A stretch of 64,000 bases of DNA from Cucumis sativus (taxonomy: Eukaryota; Streptophyta; Magnoliopsida; Cucurbitales; Cucurbitaceae), in NCBI RefSeq assembly GCF_000004075.3, contig NC_026655.2, forward strand, positions 7,068,001-7,132,000, in the 5' to 3' direction. How positions within the stretch are numbered: the first letter of the stretch is position 1; each line of letters opens with the position of its first letter. A program made the position numbers and the translations under genes. Below are positions 22,716 to 33,715 of the stretch, in pieces. The notes beneath the pieces are model-generated. The model did no database searches and was not told the DNA's origin. It saw only the letters and a program-made list of their open reading frames with translations.

Positions 22716-22793
22716 TAATTTCTTTTTTAATTTCTTTTTCTTTTCTTTTTTCTTTTATAATAAATAAATATAGGACAAAATACGGTATCTACA

Positions 22794-24505
22794 ATTATTA
22801 TTCGTGAATGCTTTCCATCATTAGCTTACACACAACTCGATCCAATTTCGATGTGATACAAAGTTATATATAGATATAGATATAGTAATTGTAAAGATTA
22901 TTGTTTCCACGACGTATAGAGATAAGGCTGAATATCTTATCTTGATAACACTATAGATATATCTCACTTTATATTTGATACAAATGTAATGATCCAACGC
23001 ATGTACGTATAATAATTAACATGCGAGTGTGGGTATCATATGCAATAAGTTTGCATAAAATCGGACTGCAAAATAGTAACAACTAGATGTAAGTCCGTTA
23101 ACTAGTTAGGTTGTTATTTAATTAAGATGACCTATGGTAACTTAGTCTTAATCTTGAGTGTATTATGAACGCCTATTTGTGAGGGATTGTCTTTTGATTT
23201 GTACGGGTAAGACTGGAGACAAGACCGAGTGGGGTGCTGGGAATATAATTACACAAAATGAAATTCATCGATCCATTCCCTACTTTAGGGTAAGTATATG
23301 AGTGTTTCCTTAAATGATGTCTCTAGAACTTGAACAAAGAGCCCTTACCCTCTCTATGACACGAGAGGGGTTTCTATTTATTGGTTGGACCGTAAACAAG
23401 TTTATTTAAGAATTAGGGGTAAAACGGTAAAGATTTAGGAAATGGTAAATTAACCCCACTGGTACCCTCTCTATGATAAGCATTCATATATAAGAATTAG
23501 GGGTAAAATGGTAAATTAACCTCGCTGGTATTACGAACATTCATGAAGGACTAACTTACTCTCATTAGTCTATAATCGTGGACACAAAAATATATGTACG
23601 GTAAGAAGAATCCAAATGTGAGTCTTTAGTGGAGTGTACACACAGTTAACGAATATTAATTAATGAGTTGAACCAATTAATCTCATATCGTTGTAACTTC
23701 TGATCTGTAGGTCCATGAGGTCTCCTTCCTAGCTCGTAAAGGATAATGAGATTCATTTATATTGATTGTGATTTGAAGTGTTCAAATTTACTTTGAGAAT
23801 TAGTATAATGTATAGTGATATATTATAATATAGAGTTTATCAAATTTTATTATATAAATTTAATTTTGAATCAAAATATTTGAATGAGTTCAAACATTCA
23901 AATATTGATTTAACGTGAATTGAAATCATATTAAAATTATTAGTTAGAATAGAAACTTATACTTGAAAATAGTTTAAATATAATTTAAGATATTTAATTC
24001 AACTGCTAATTAATTAGAGAGTTAATTAATAGTTGAGTTTTATTTGATTTAATTAAATTAATATAAAACTATAAGATATTTATTAAATAAAATTTAAATA
24101 AAATATAATAAAATATTAATTAAAGGAGAATTTTTAAAAATAGTAGATTTTATACAAATATTTAGAACTTATAGCAAAATTTATCTCTCATTCGAAAGCA
24201 ATAATAGAAAGAAATATAAAGGTGAGTAGTTATGAATGGACAGAAAAAATTAATAGAAAGGACCTAGCAAGACAAAGACGACTGAGAGATTGTGACATAC
24301 AGAACCGCTTGGTTACGTTTTCGCAAATTTCATAATTTCAGCGATGCATCATGCATGTGTTTCATATTCCACCAATGGGAGAGGTGTATACTATTTTCAC
24401 CAAGTCTTTCCAAGTTATTAAAGTCTCAAGAATAAATACCTTAATAATATTATATAATTTCAAGAAACGTCCCTACACACTATGCACCAATTTGATTTGA
24501 GTTGA
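22794..24505. repeat. A-B-C duplication, copy 2 (nearly contiguous)
   Basis: Block A occupies 22794-23130, B 23136-24183 and C 24195-24503, with only a few bases between them. It abuts the outer end of the minus-strand LTR exactly at 22793/22794. Compared with copy 1 it lacks the 4.2 kb between A and B (LTR-type sequence plus the Ole e 6-like gene), the 1.2 kb between B and C, and everything after C. No open reading frame of note. Confidence 0.85.
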
Positions 24506-25270
24506 GATAAATATTTTTGAAGTCTATGTTGTATCAACTCAATAGTAAGGATTCCTTCATACATAGCAGTCTATAGCAAAAGTTTACATTTTTTAGGACC
24601 TTAGATTTCAACATATTCATGAATTTCTTGTCAATAGTAGAAGATGTGAAATTTGTAGCAAGGATGACAGGTTAAACGGAGAAAAAACCATTAATATTTA
24701 GCTTGCAAATGGGGCAATCCATTTGATTGCTATCCAGAAGGGAAGGGAGGTTTCCTTGGATGTTTCTCCATAGTAAAGCTTCTCTGTCTCTCAAGGATCT
24801 TATGTGGTGTAAGTCTCACCCACGACTATCTAAATTCCACATTCCCGTGAGGGTACCATTTTGTGGAGTTGAGAGTGCATATAATGTGGAAAAGGAGATG
24901 TAGAGAGGTTCATAAATGCTCCAGTTGCTATGCCAAAATGATAACGATCTTGTCGTTGTTTAATTTTCAACCTATTTGAGTTTTTATACAAGTCCAAATC
25001 TTTGTAAATGGACCTTCAAGTAGCATTGAGACTGTTGTGCTTAGCAACAGTGGGCAAATCAGTGAGACCACATACCACTGCACCTTTGTTAAATCTTTAT
25101 GGAGCAAAGAAACGTCCCTACACCCCTAATTATAAATTGACTTACAAAGTTCTTGAATTTACCACAAACAATATTTATCTAAAAATATATATCTATATAT
25201 ATAAGAATTAATGAATTCTCACACATCAATTACTAACTTAAAATTATATTCAGCAATTTAATTTGTCACT
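24506..25270. other. Gene-free stretch
   Basis: No supported gene. The 16-mer 'agaaacgtccctacac', present at the end of both C blocks, appears a third time at about 25109-25124. The short frame at 25008-25211 ends in AT repeat and is probably chance. Confidence 0.45.
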
Positions 25271-25274
25271 TAAA

Positions 25275-25485
25275 ACTATCTCCCACCCATGAAGGATAGC
25301 CCCCCCAGTCCCTTCCCCTCTTCAGTCCTCGCCCACGCGCATGACACCCTTTTCCCTGACGAGGAATCCCCGTCTCCGTCCCCGTCCCCGTCCCTGTCTT
25401 TAAATGGCAAGGACGGGGGAGGGGATGGATGAATTCCCCCAAGGAGACAAGGGACGCCCTCCGCCCCAGCTCGACTCGTTGCCAA
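25275..25485. repeat. GC-rich repeat with (CCCCGT)n core
   Basis: A sharply bounded GC-rich island in AT-rich surroundings, with 'gtctccgtccccgtccccgt' and 'ggcaaggacgggggagggga'. Complementary C-rich and G-rich parts suggest a foldback. Similar 'gggacgggga...tccccgtcccc' sequences are common in plant non-autonomous DNA elements. The minus-strand frame across it (25276-25500) is compositional. Confidence 0.5.
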
Positions 25486-25619
25486 CTCTAATAAGTTCAA
25501 GTTATGTGGAACTAATATAATTTAATGAACAATCATAAAGACATTTTTGTAACATTAGACATTCACAAGTGGAAAACAATTAAACAAATATAACTAACTT
25601 TGATGCAGCCAGCTATATA

Positions 25620-26180
25620 AATTTTTTTGGAAATCCCACATCCCTAAAAAGGTAAAATTCTTTCTATGGTTGATCTTTATCTCACAGCAACATAAACACT
25701 ATGGAGTTCTACAAAGAAAACTTTGTTAACACTACTTCAACCCGAATCGATGCCCTCTCTGTAAATGCAACAATGAAACTTCAAACCACTTGTTCATTTC
25801 TTGTGATTTTGCCAAGAGAGTATGGGGAAAGATCTCAACTCTGACTGGGGATTAACGAGAGCGATAATATACAAGACCTTTGCTTCAATATATACCAAAA
25901 TCGTTCCTCAAGTGCAAAGGAGATCATACAATTCAACGTGGTTGTTGCTGCCCTAGGGACTATATGGAATGAACATGACAAATGAAGCTCCAAGGATACT
26001 CAAAATAGCTTCATCAACACATGGGAGGACATTTGTTCCCTGGTGGGAGTCTGGTCCCACAGAAACAAACTCAATAAAGACTACAACTCTTCAAATTATT
26101 GCTATTAAATTTACAAGCTTTATGTAATCTTTACATGTTCGGGTGCAACCCTGGCCGCCTTATATTCTTTTTTTTCAAAA
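25620..26180 (+). pseudogene. LINE 3' remnant with zinc-binding domain of reverse transcriptase
   Basis: Translating the plus strand across frames gives 'KFFLWLIFISQQHKHYGVLQ', then 'CPLCKCNNETSNHLFISCDF' and 'AKRVWGKISTL'. This is the C-terminal zf-RVT region (CxxC...H...C) of plant LINE reverse transcriptases. There are stops and a frame change, so it is dead. It ends with 'gttcgggtgcaaccctggcc', similar to other LINE 3' tails here, followed by an A-rich run at about 26178-26192. Confidence 0.65.
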
Positions 26181-26559
26181 AAAAGAAAAAACTCTAGTGC
26201 TTTGTTCATTTATGAATTGGTGGACCTTTATAAATCTCCCCCAAACATGCAAATATTTTTTAAATCTTTGGTAACTATTTAAACTAACAAAATAGTTTTT
26301 TTTTGTTTTTGAAAATTAAGCCAATAAAAAATACTTCAATTTAAAAAAAAAAAATCCTTTTTATACTTTTTGACCTTTTAGTTAAGTATAGAATATTTTA
26401 CCACTAGGTCATGTTTTTATCTATCTAAAAATTTATTACTTTAAGCAAGCTTTCAACAAAATAATAATAATAAATTAAATAATTTTTTTATTAATGAACA
26501 TTTTAATATATGTTTTCAAAAAAAAAAAATTAAATGGTGAAATAAAATGTTTTATAAAG

Positions 26560-27790
26560 GATAAATAAAATTTGAATTATAAGATCATTTATTTATGGGA
26601 AAATAAATTTAATTGATTTTGGTAAAAATCAAACCCATATTATTGTTCTTTTTAAATCAATCACACACAATATTTGGTTAAATTAATCAATCATATATTT
26701 AATTTAATTTTTTCCCTTTTAAATGTAATTTAGTTGATTCATTTTCTAATTGAAAGGAATTTGAATTCTCTATAAATTGGGTGACTTTTGGCCATTCGAG
26801 GGATCTCTATTTTTAATTTTATTCTGCGTTCATCCTTTCCATTCTCTTTGATTTCTCAGCATTAGTTTTGTTTGTTTTATATTAAAAAAAAAAAAGTAAA
26901 GTATGTGTAAAAAAAAAAAAAAAAAAGAAATCAACATAAAAAGAGAAGAAAGAAGAAAGAACAAATGAAGGAGAGAAAAAAGAGGAGTTTATTTGTAGGA
27001 GATCGATTAAATGCAACCGGATATCTACACTAGATGAATATCCTTACAAATAGTTAGTGATGAACTTAAAAATCTAGAAATTTTGAGTTCATTTTTCTAG
27101 ATTTTAAGGTAATGGATCGATTTTGAAAGTTTGAAATTGATCGCTAATAGCTATTTTTTTAATCTTAATATATGTTGTATGAGCATTTGTTTAATTTATT
27201 ATCATGCATCTTTGATTGTACCCTTTGTATAGATTATTCATCTTTTAACTCCTATTTGATTTTTAATTAAAAGAATTCTCAAAGCTCTCAACAATTATTT
27301 TAATTTAAATTTCATAAGTTTTATAGTCTTTCACAAAACTTTTCTAAACAACTAAAAGTTTGTGTTTTTACTTATTAAACAAATTAATCTATTATTTATG
27401 CTCATAGTAATCGATGTTTTGTAATAACCTATATTATTTTCTCTTTAAAAAAATCATACGGCGAAATCTTTATATTTTGAAAGTTTTTTTTATTAAATTT
27501 TTGGGTGAGGGATCACAATATGTGAGTTCTACATTTGATCTAAAAAATAAATTTAATTTCTCACTTTTTTTTTACGTGGAAAATAGTTTCTCCTTACCAA
27601 TAATATAGTTAAAAATTTTAGTGGATTTTATTCTATTTATTTTATGGATCATTCCATCGATATTGGAAGGATGATCGATAAAATAAGATATTTTATCTTT
27701 AAAAAAAATTAAGAGTATTTTTCAATTTAAATTTTGGAATTTGGACACCTTTATTTTTTTAAACGTGTTGTCTTTGCGTCCTCTCAGCTA
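26560..27790 (+). mobile_element. Diverged LTR related to the one at 11745-13015
   Basis: Shares with the 12120-12790 sequence the phrases 'gggtgagggatcac', 'cttattttatgagatcatt', 'aaaataagacatt' and the 'ttttcaatt..aattttg' stretch, in the same order and orientation. A TATA-like 'ctataaattggg' at about 26770, followed by 'ccattcgagggatctc', fits an LTR promoter. No coding frame; boundaries are approximate. Confidence 0.45.
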
Positions 27791-29700
27791 CATAACAACA
27801 ATTATATGTAAATATAAAAATATGTAAATCATCCTACGATAATGAGAGAAAAAAATAAACTAATTTATTTTCACAAGCAATTTTTGTTTTTGTTGTTTTT
27901 GTTTTATTAGTTACTTTATACTAAAATTTTAAAATTACCTAAATTTAGTGAAGGATTGAGAGAATTAAAAAGAAATAAGGGAAAATAAAATTATTCCTCT
28001 CTCTCCTTCATCTTTGTCCCAATATTCTTGAAAGAATTATCTTTACTCATTTCCTTTCTTTTTCTTTCCCTCCTCTAAACATCTGCTTGGTTTTTAAATT
28101 ATAACTAACAAATATTTAAACTTTCTCAATTTTAACTATAGTATGTTTCTTACATCTGTCTAGTAGATATAAAAAATTTCAATTTAGTATATAAAAATCT
28201 CATAAAATATATTAAGAAAATGCTTATAAATTAATGGTTGTATTAGAAAAAAAAAAAAAAAAAAAACATACTTCTGATCAGTTTACAACTATTACAAAGT
28301 TAAAAAATAATATATATGACACAAGTACAGAAATTAATAAACTAAAATTGTAAACTTAACTTATACAAAGTTCGTGTGACTCCTAAAATGATTATTCATA
28401 TCCTAGTTAATTATGTTCGTTTGGACAACATTATATAATTTGAATATCATACCACACCAAATAAAATCCAAAATACTTTTTACGTATGTGACCACACATT
28501 TTTCATTTTCGTTATTATCTTCTCAGTAGTTATTCACACAAAATCTCTCCACTTTGTGCTCTCATCCTTTCTTCCTCCTTTACCCCACCATTTCAAGCTC
28601 CCCTTCCTTTCTTAGTCCTTTCATTTTCTTTTGTACAACCTACCCACATGTGACATTCCACACCAACACCCCAACACGTCGCTTTTTGTTAATACTAGTT
28701 TAAACTATGTTTGATAATGTTGAAAATAAAAGCATACTTCTAATAAGTTTACAACTACTGTAAAACTTAATTAAAAGATCAAAAGATAACATACCTTCAA
28801 CATATTAACAAAAATGGAAGTGTGATACCTAGTATTTTTCATTATCAACAGAAGAACAAGTTTTTCAAAAGATCAAGAGATAGTAGAAAAGTAGTAGGGC
28901 CATGCCTAAAAGCATTGAAAAAACTTAAAATGTTAAAGAAAAAAGAAATAGGAGAGGAAAAGAGAGAAACTGAAAGCAACAAAAGCAAAAGGAGAGAGAG
29001 TGTGTGTGAGAAATGAGAAAAGAGTTACCTAATGGAAAATTATGTTTAACTTAGACATTTAATAAGAAAATTTAGATACACATAATATCCAATTTACTAT
29101 ATAAACCTCTAATAAAGTGTCAAATATAATAATTTTAGGAACTATTACTAAGTAACATGCAATAATACCAACTTCGACACTAGTTAATTACATGAGAAAA
29201 AACTTAAATGAGTTCGAGTAATTCAATCTAAATTATAAGTATCAAGTTCCAAACACCATCACGAGTTTGCATGACAAACATTCCTACAAAAGTCTAGTTG
29301 TTATGGGTCTTTGACCTTTGGGCTAACACAAGTGGCTCAACTCAGTTCAATTTGTTCGTGGACTTATTCCTTCAAGTTTTTTGTTGCTCTAGCCCATAAC
29401 AAGTTATAAGTTTTTATATACAAAATTTAGTTATATGAGTTAAACGAAGCTCTTCTATTTAAGAAGACTTGTCATGGATTAAAGTTTCAAACTTGTACCA
29501 TATGCCTTTTTTACAAAGATTCTGCCTAACAAAGGGACGATCACGATGTGAGATTGAAGAAACAAACAATGTCCCACGAGGGGTTATTAATCACTATCAT
29601 TACCGAAATAAATCCACTTATTAATATTATAGCTACAAAGTGGATGAGACAGACAGAAAAAGAAATTGCAAATCATCTACAATTCGATTCACATAAACAA
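27791..29700. other. Gene-free flank downstream of the At5g39570-like gene
   Basis: AT-rich intergenic DNA with a poly-A tract at 28248-28266. A plus-strand Lys/Arg-rich frame at 28822-29016 has no recognisable family and is probably chance in purine-rich DNA. The part adjoining 29709 should include the 3' untranslated region of the next gene. Confidence 0.5.
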
Positions 29701-29708
29701 GATCAACA

Positions 29709-30818
29709 TCAAACATCTTCACACCGATTCAAGTCATTTTGATTCAACCAAACGTAGCCATAAACAGGCTCCTCTTGAAACTGTCTTTGATAGCCATAAA
29801 CAACATCTCCTTCTCTTCTTCCATCTAGATATGGATTATGACTTCCAAATAGATATTCTGCTGCTGTCTGCCACTCATTTCCGTAATTCCCATAGCAATA
29901 GCAATGCCCGTGGCAACGTCCACACCCGTTCTTGGGTTGCCTATAAGCTGTTTGCCTTTTTGCCCGTGAGAGACATGGCCAATACCCAAATAAACTTTCG
30001 CAAAGATCCATCGCTTCCAGTCCACACCCACTTGGAAATTCATTCACTTCCCTTGCATTTCCATACCCAATTCCTGGGTCTCCCAATTGAATCGCTTTAT
30101 CTTCCTCAATTTCTCCAGATTCAGAAGTTGTGTCGCTATCACTTGAAGAGCTGTTGTTGGTTTTTTCAATCTGGGTCGGCTTGATTTCACTTGATGGCTT
30201 TGTTTGTTCTTCAATTTTCCCCTTTGGTGCTTCGTCTATCTTGGGTATTGTGGTGATGATGGGAATGGCGGTGGCTGTCGGCGGTGGGGGTGGGGGTGGG
30301 GATTTTGAAGGGGAAGAAGAGGACGGTGGGTAACAAATTTCAATTGAAGGTTGAAGGGGCTTACCGTAGGTTTCGGAAATGTCATAGCCACCGTCATAAG
30401 GGGTTGGATCATACTCTTCAAATTCTGTCTCATTGAATTGGGAAACAGAGTAAGAGATCACAAATTGGGTCGACACCTCGCTATATAAATCAGGGTTGTA
30501 TTCACATAATTTCGGCAAAGTGAAACTCGATGCTGAACAAGCATTGGCAGAGTAGCGAATTGCATAGCCATAATCACCATGGTCAACGGGCTCATGGTCG
30601 ATCAATTGGGGGAGTTCATTGAAATTTGATCTGTAAGGAGCATCATTGGCTGAGTACCCTACCTCATAATCATAAGCCTGTCCGAAATAACAAGGAGGTG
30701 GGTAGTCAAATAGATTGTAGAAGTTGGGCTCGTTACTGGATTGCGGAATTGGAGGCTCAATTTGAGCATAGTTGTAATAGGAATCGTCGTAGAAATCATA
30801 GGAATTGTAGAAAGCCAT
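29709..30818 (-). CDS. At5g39570-like protein of unknown function (369 aa)
   Basis: A single uninterrupted frame with ATG at 30818 and no intron needed. It belongs to the plant family of Arabidopsis At5g39570, described as binding a phospholipase D (PLDRP1); that link is recalled, not shown here. Family hallmarks are the box 'EYDPTPYDGGYDISETYG' at residues 135-152, followed by 'CYPPSS', and the C-terminal block 'DLCESLFGYWPCL' at 271-283 with 'AAEYLFGSHNPY' at 319-330. Residues 1-130 are a Tyr/Asp/Asn-rich low-complexity extension, longer than the few residues I recall ahead of the box in the Arabidopsis protein. Then come a Pro run (174-180), an acidic Ser-rich stretch (about 222-241) and a Cys/His-rich insert 'CGRCHGHCYC' (299-308). 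No signal peptide or membrane segment, so likely a largely disordered intracellular protein. It stands alone, with no partner gene nearby. Confidence 0.85.
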   Translation of the reverse strand: MAFYNSYDFYDDSYYNYAQIEPPIPQSSNEPNFYNLFDYPPPCYFGQAYDYEVGYSANDAPYRSNFNELPQLIDHEPVDHGDYGYAIRYSANACSASSFTLPKLCEYNPDLYSEVSTQFVISYSVSQFNETEFEEYDPTPYDGGYDISETYGKPLQPSIEICYPPSSSSPSKSPPPPPPPTATAIPIITTIPKIDEAPKGKIEEQTKPSSEIKPTQIEKTNNSSSSDSDTTSESGEIEEDKAIQLGDPGIGYGNAREVNEFPSGCGLEAMDLCESLFGYWPCLSRAKRQTAYRQPKNGCGRCHGHCYCYGNYGNEWQTAAEYLFGSHNPYLDGRREGDVVYGYQRQFQEEPVYGYVWLNQNDLNRCEDV

Positions 30819-32320
30819 TGTAGATCTGATGTTAAGCTGATGAAGAAAATGGGGGGTTTTTTCATTTCAACGTCATCATTAAATTCAACCCAAGTTCTTG
30901 CAACCACATAGGACTTATCTAACTGGAATTTTGGTAGCAAAAATGAATGCCGCTCAACTTTTTGGTGCAATAGCAGTAGGGTTAGACAAGGAGTCGTGAG
31001 TGGGGGTGTGTAGGACTCTGTCCTTTTGTTCTTTTGGGGTGTCAAGGTTTATCTTTGTAAGTAGGTAAGTTGATTAAACAAGTTGAGGTAAACCACCATT
31101 AAACCTTAGCAGTTAATTTTGGCCTTTGTTTTAGTTAAAAGAAATACGGTTGAGATGTAAACAAGTACAGAGTGTGGCGTGGCCTTCTTTTGGTTATGTA
31201 TTTATTTTAAAAATGAAATGAAGCGATGGTTGGATAATCATTAGCGCAAGAGACCAAAACTAAATGGTACCAAATAAGCAAGGGGTGGTTGATGTTACGT
31301 AAGAACAGATATTGATGTGACGCAAAAAGAATCTCAAGCTTTTACGTATTATTCACTAAACTAAACTATATATTTATTTTAATTTAGATTAACATACCAT
31401 TTTTATTTAGCCTAGACTAAAATTAAGATTGGGACTAAAATTCTGACATAATAAAACTATACAAGCTCTACCGTACAAAGAACCAAAATGATATTTTATC
31501 TTTTAATTTATTAGTTCATAAAAATATAATGTTTTCCCTTGGTTGAATACTTTTATAGTAAACCATGAAGGTGATTTTGTATTAAAATAATGGCACTAAA
31601 GAAACAATTAAATTACTTTTTAAAATAATTAACTAAATTACACGTTTTAAATTTGGAGGGTACATCCGTTGTTTGTAAGAAAGCGAGGTTACACAACTTA
31701 GTAGTATCTAAATTGTATTATCAAGATAGACTATTATTTGTATCCTTTTGAGTTCAACCAAATTGAAACAAAAATTAAATTTTATTGATAAAAATTATAG
31801 GAATTAAATTGATAAAAAAGATCCAAAGATAAAAGATTGGATTGATAATATAATTAAAGGATATAATTACAAATTTAGGAATTAGATATTTTAAAAAATT
31901 AGTATAATTAAAGTCTTCATTCACGTTCCAAGTCCAATCTAATTAATCTCACCTGGAAAATTGGGTAAAAATAAAAGATTAAACCCATTCCAACTTTGGC
32001 CCAAGCATAAGTCCAATTATTGGGCCCTACCCCATCTAAAACCAACATAACATTTAGGAACTCTTTAGGACGTGGGTTTAATAGCCCATCTAACTAACGA
32101 AAATACTATTTAAAAAATTTCAAGCTACTGCACTTGCAACTATTTACTATCTGCTATAGTTTTTAGTATTAATTTAACATTCATTGTTTTTTTTTATTTT
32201 TTGTTGTAGTGTTTGCTATTTTTTTTCAAACTAAAATAATTTATATCACAAACACCTTGAAATAAATGTGATGATCATTAACTATAGACAAAGTTATTAA
32301 CTATAGTAATAGCTATGAAG
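30819..32320. other. Promoter side of the At5g39570-like gene and gene-free DNA
   Basis: Positions 30819-31060 probably hold the 5' leader and core promoter. A frame at 30659-31045 on the minus strand is a shadow of the coding region. Beyond that is AT-rich DNA with no gene. A dispersed-repeat-like phrase, 'gtttaatagcccatctaac', occurs near 32075. Confidence 0.45.
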
Positions 32321-32329
32321 ACACACATA

Positions 32330-32935
32330 AACAAATAACACAGAGAAATTTATTAACCCAATTTGACAATGTCATCTACATCTGGAGAGCAGTAGCTTAA
32401 TGTTCAATAAAGTAATTGTTTATATTTTAGAAGATAAATCCTTCTAAACAAACTAGAGAATTATGTTGTAACTAAAACTTAACTAAAACAGGCCTCCCCT
32501 GCCTATATGATCGAAACTTTATTGAAGATAACTTTGGCTCCCTTAAGTTGGGTGTGTACTATTCTTAATACTTTCTTTGCTATACTTCTTATCACATGTG
32601 CAATAGAAGCTTACAAGTATCACTTGTAAATTCTTCAATCATTCATAATATGAAGGAAAAATAACTACCTTCTTAAAATAATAAATATTATCTTCTTAGA
32701 GTTTATTTTTCTTAGTAAAAGGACACACACATAAAGTCCAAGATTGGACTATTTAAAGATCTTCGTATCAAACATTCATCACGAATATATATTAATAATA
32801 TAGATAAAAGATTTCTAAAATATAGGAAAATCTTTTTATCTTTACCCATAATAATATTTTGAAAGATTTAATAGATATATCAAAAGTGAATAACTTATTC
32901 TCAGACATTTGTTTGGAGAAAAATACCCAACACAT
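32330..32935 (-). mobile_element. Probable solo LTR, minus orientation
   Basis: On the minus strand the segment starts TGTTGGGTATTTTTC at about 32933, a typical LTR start. It shares features with the segment ending at 36214: 'cacttgtaaattcttcaatc'-like and 'gaaggaaaaataacta'-like phrases, and the inner phrase 'ttattaacccaatttgacaa', which resembles the common 'gttaacctagttcgatgaat' motif. No internal domain or second LTR is nearby. Family (Copia-like) is a guess. Confidence 0.35.
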
Positions 32936-33539
32936 TATTTAACCTATTTTGAATGAGTTTTCCAACAAAGTATGATGGATAATTAACACATAAGTTGAAG
33001 ATTTTCAACCTATATTTAGATATCTTTAAACTATTACGTATTGAAATATATATAAAATTAAAACTCGTGTTTGTTTCTGGTTTTTCTTTCTTCCCATCTT
33101 TCTCACTTTCTTTCCCTCTTTATTCATTTTCTTTGTTGTGAGTGGCAGACAGAATTTCCATCCCTAATAGTTTCCACTATCACATCCTTCTCTTTCTTTA
33201 ATTACTACTTGGATAATCTTTCCAAGTTTAATTTATGAGATAGTTAGGATTAGTACATCCTTAACCTTAATCAATGTGCATAACATTGGGACAAGAACAT
33301 TAGTTTTATATACATCTTTTCATATCTCAAAAGATGCACATGTAGCAAGTTTTTCCATCCTTCCTCAAATTACAAAATTTCACCAAAATAATAAGCAAAA
33401 TTAATGTACATGAAAATTTTGTTTTAAAAAAATATGATAAACATATAGATTCTACCATTGGACTACTTTTCTCAAACTACTCGACCACTTCTATTGCTCT
33501 AAATTTAAATGCTTTTGTATAATATAGTTTTTCAGTTTG

Positions 33540-33715
33540 GTTCCTAACTTCAGGTCCTCCTTGGGCTTCCCTCTAGCCCTTGGGCTTCTTGTACTTATTG
33601 TTTATATTTTTAATGATAAATGAGAATGATGATGGTGCTACGGAGGTGTCCACCTAATAGAGATGTCTCGGTACACCTCTTGACCCATATCATATCTTTT
33701 TCAAAAGAAGATACC
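33540..33715 (+). mobile_element. LINE 3' tail fragment
   Basis: Carries 'cttgggcttcttgtacttat', 'ggaggtgtccacctaataga' and 'gatgtctcggtacacctctt'. These correspond to the 3' end of the LINE remnant at 51090-51220 ('ggtgaacacctagtgggaat') and to the short tail at 44660-44710. It ends in 'cttttttcaaaag'. No protein-coding portion remains. Confidence 0.45.

Larger units (their letters stand above)
20298..22793 (-). mobile_element. Long terminal repeat (about 2.5 kb) of a Ty3-like element
   Basis: On the minus strand the repeat starts TGTAGATACCGTATTTTGTC at 22793 and ends CGCGACA at 20298, giving 5' TG...CA 3' termini. It contains a clear TATA box at 22431-22441, an internal minisatellite, AT-rich DNA, and a U5 end shared with the LTR-type sequence at 12795-13015. 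It is followed downstream by a primer-binding-site-like motif and the DUF7745 frame, so it is a 5' LTR. No matching 3' LTR in the same orientation is in the window, since the element is truncated at about 18457. Confidence 0.6.

Noticed and set aside
28822..29016. 64-aa Lys/Arg-rich frame
   Set aside because: Low complexity in purine-rich DNA, no domain, no splice or promoter context.
29666..30823. Several frames opposite or overlapping the At5g39570-like gene
   Set aside because: Shadows of the 369-aa minus-strand frame, which alone carries conserved family motifs.
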